DNA from: Betaproteobacteria bacterium HGW-Betaproteobacteria-20
GTDB taxonomy: Bacteria; Pseudomonadota; Gammaproteobacteria; Burkholderiales; Methylophilaceae
NCBI GenBank assembly: GCA_002842195.1
Contig: PHCL01000082.1
Span: 1 to 6,475, forward strand
Direction: 5' to 3'
Length of the DNA stretch: 6,475 bases
The position numbers and the translations under genes were made by a program. Positions within the stretch are counted from its first letter, which is position 1. Every line of letters begins with the position of its first letter. The notes under the pieces were generated by a model, which searched no databases, was not told the origin of the DNA, and saw only the letters and a list, made by a program, of their open reading frames with translations. Below are positions 5,332 to 6,475 of this stretch, in pieces.

Positions 5332-6475
5332 ATGAAGCAATTAATCCTCTCGGAATGGTTATTAACACAACTTAATCAAGCTGAATTTCCAGCGCGTATG
5401 CCTAACCACAGGCGCGTGTACGCGGCCATCCGGCGTGCTATTACCGAACAAGCGTTACCTTCCGGCGCACGTTTACCTTCTACACGAAACCTGGCTGAAG
5501 ATCTTAACGTATCACGCAACACAATATTAGCGGCCTTTGAGCAGTTGCTGGATGAAGGCTACGTGACAGCCAAAACCGGTAGCGGCACTTATGTAAACTA
5601 CACCCAGCCAGAGGGTTTTGGCAAATCAGGCAGTCAAGCTAATACCACAACAACTAAAGCCACAACTATAAACGTAGGTAACAATGCCACGCTTTCGCAG
5701 CGCGGCTTAGCATCCATCAGCACACTTGCCCTTAGCAACCAAGTCAGTAATTTAGAGCATGGTTATTTGGGGCATGAGGTGCAGCCATTTGTTCCTGCCG
5801 AAGACGATTACTCTAGATTTCCACTCGCTTTATGGAGGCGTTTGCTTAATCGCCAATGGCGCGCCATTAATCCGACATTACTGGATTCTAGCCACGATGG
5901 CGGTTACCTGCCTTTACGCAAAGCCATAGCGGATTATCTGCGCGTATCCCGTGCAGTCAACCTGACGGTAGATCAAATACTCATCACCTCCGGCACACAG
6001 CAATCTATTGATTTATGCGCACGGCTACTCACCGACCACAATGACATTGTTTGGGTAGAGAACCCTTGTTACTGGGCGGCGCGGCGCATACTAGAAGTCA
6101 ACGGCTTGCAGTTGCACGCAGTGCCGATTGATAGTGAAGGCATGGCGCCCAGCATTCAAGATTATCGCGTAAAACCTCGGCTGATTTACACCACACCATC
6201 GCACCAGTATCCCAAAGGCATGGTAATGAGCTACGGACGCCGTCGCCTGCTGTTAGACTATGCACAAAATAGCAATGCGTGGATTATTGAAGATGATTAT
6301 GATAGCGAATTTCGCTTTGAAGGCCGGCCAATCTCATCGCTGCAAGGTATGGATACGCATGGACGCGTGCTGTATCTAGGCACGTTTTCAAAAGTCATGT
6401 ACCCTGGCATCCGCTTAGGCTATGTAGTGGTGCCACCACAATTAGTTGATAGCTTTAAAAGTGGTTTGTATCAAT
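5332..6475 (+). CDS. MocR/GabR-family transcriptional regulator (GntR winged helix + aminotransferase-like domain), partial
   Basis: DNA-binding regulator with a PLP-dependent effector domain, probably controlling the divergent polyamine genes. The first 381 codons are present and the frame is open to the window edge, so the C-terminus (around 80-120 residues for a typical MocR) is missing only because the window ends. Residues 24-89 form a GntR-type winged helix, with LPSTRNLAEDLNVSRNT (48-64) holding the recognition helix and GSGTYV (83-88) the wing. A polar, Thr-rich linker (about 90-140) leads to a fold-type I aminotransferase domain: GGYLPLR, SGTQQSIDL (S220 onward), TPSHQYPKG (288-296), EDDYDSEFR with D321 and Y323, and GTFSK with K354, the predicted PLP lysine. 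The K354/D321 spacing matches GabR K312/D279. No clear Shine-Dalgarno precedes the ATG; the next in-frame ATG (codon 23) has none either, and the first is kept because it gives the usual short N-terminal helix. The effector is unknown; GABA, putrescine or an aminoaldehyde would suit the neighbours. A PdxR-like role in vitamin B6 control is less likely because no pdx genes are visible. Confidence 0.9.
   Translation, partial: MKQLILSEWLLTQLNQAEFPARMPNHRRVYAAIRRAITEQALPSGARLPSTRNLAEDLNVSRNTILAAFEQLLDEGYVTAKTGSGTYVNYTQPEGFGKSGSQANTTTTKATTINVGNNATLSQRGLASISTLALSNQVSNLEHGYLGHEVQPFVPAEDDYSRFPLALWRRLLNRQWRAINPTLLDSSHDGGYLPLRKAIADYLRVSRAVNLTVDQILITSGTQQSIDLCARLLTDHNDIVWVENPCYWAARRILEVNGLQLHAVPIDSEGMAPSIQDYRVKPRLIYTTPSHQYPKGMVMSYGRRRLLLDYAQNSNAWIIEDDYDSEFRFEGRPISSLQGMDTHGRVLYLGTFSKVMYPGIRLGYVVVPPQLVDSFKSGLYQ

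Noticed and set aside
5332..6475. Truncated or broken regulator pseudogene
   Set aside because: The frame has no internal stop and all expected motifs are in order; it ends only because the window ends.

Overview
The window carries a polyamine (putrescine) uptake and catabolism cluster of four complete genes on the minus strand, plus a divergent regulator on the plus strand that is cut by the right edge. Read in transcription order, from right to left, the minus-strand genes are a class I glutamine amidotransferase (gamma-glutamyl-GABA hydrolase, SpuA/PuuD type), a glutamine-synthetase-fold gamma-glutamylpolyamine synthetase (SpuB/PuuA type), a class III polyamine:pyruvate aminotransferase (SpuC) and a PotF/SpuD-type polyamine-binding lipoprotein. 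This is the order of spuA-spuB-spuC-spuD in Pseudomonas aeruginosa, where the operon continues with ABC transporter subunits. Here those genes, if present, would lie beyond the left edge.

The set suggests two routes from putrescine. One is direct transamination by SpuC, with pyruvate as amino acceptor. The other is gamma-glutamylation by SpuB, oxidation by enzymes not encoded here (PuuB- and PuuC-like), and release of GABA and glutamate by SpuA. The binding protein would capture the substrate in the periplasm.

The right-hand gene is a MocR/GabR-family regulator: a GntR-type winged helix joined to a PLP-binding aminotransferase-like domain. The 158-bp gap between it and spuA holds the clearest regulatory signal in the window. 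A 9-bp direct repeat (TTACAAGTA) occurs twice, 32 bp apart, just upstream of a minus-strand promoter with a perfect TATAAT. One copy also overlaps a possible plus-strand promoter of the regulator. This layout resembles Bacillus subtilis GabR, which activates gabTD and represses itself.

The other gaps are short and contain inverted repeats: an AT-rich hairpin between spuA and spuB, a 92-bp imperfect hairpin built of CACAGAG-like octamers between spuB and spuC, a perfect palindrome across the spuC stop codon, and a GC-rich stem-loop after spuD. These may set the relative expression of the four genes.

Moderate-to-low GC, Gram-negative lipoprotein and periplasmic binding-protein features, and spu-like gene order suggest a beta- or gammaproteobacterium. 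A methylotroph-like betaproteobacterium is a guess only. There are no rRNA, tRNA, CRISPR or transposase genes. I do not see a wholly new system; the protein families are all known, and the less ordinary parts are the MocR control region and the octamer hairpin.
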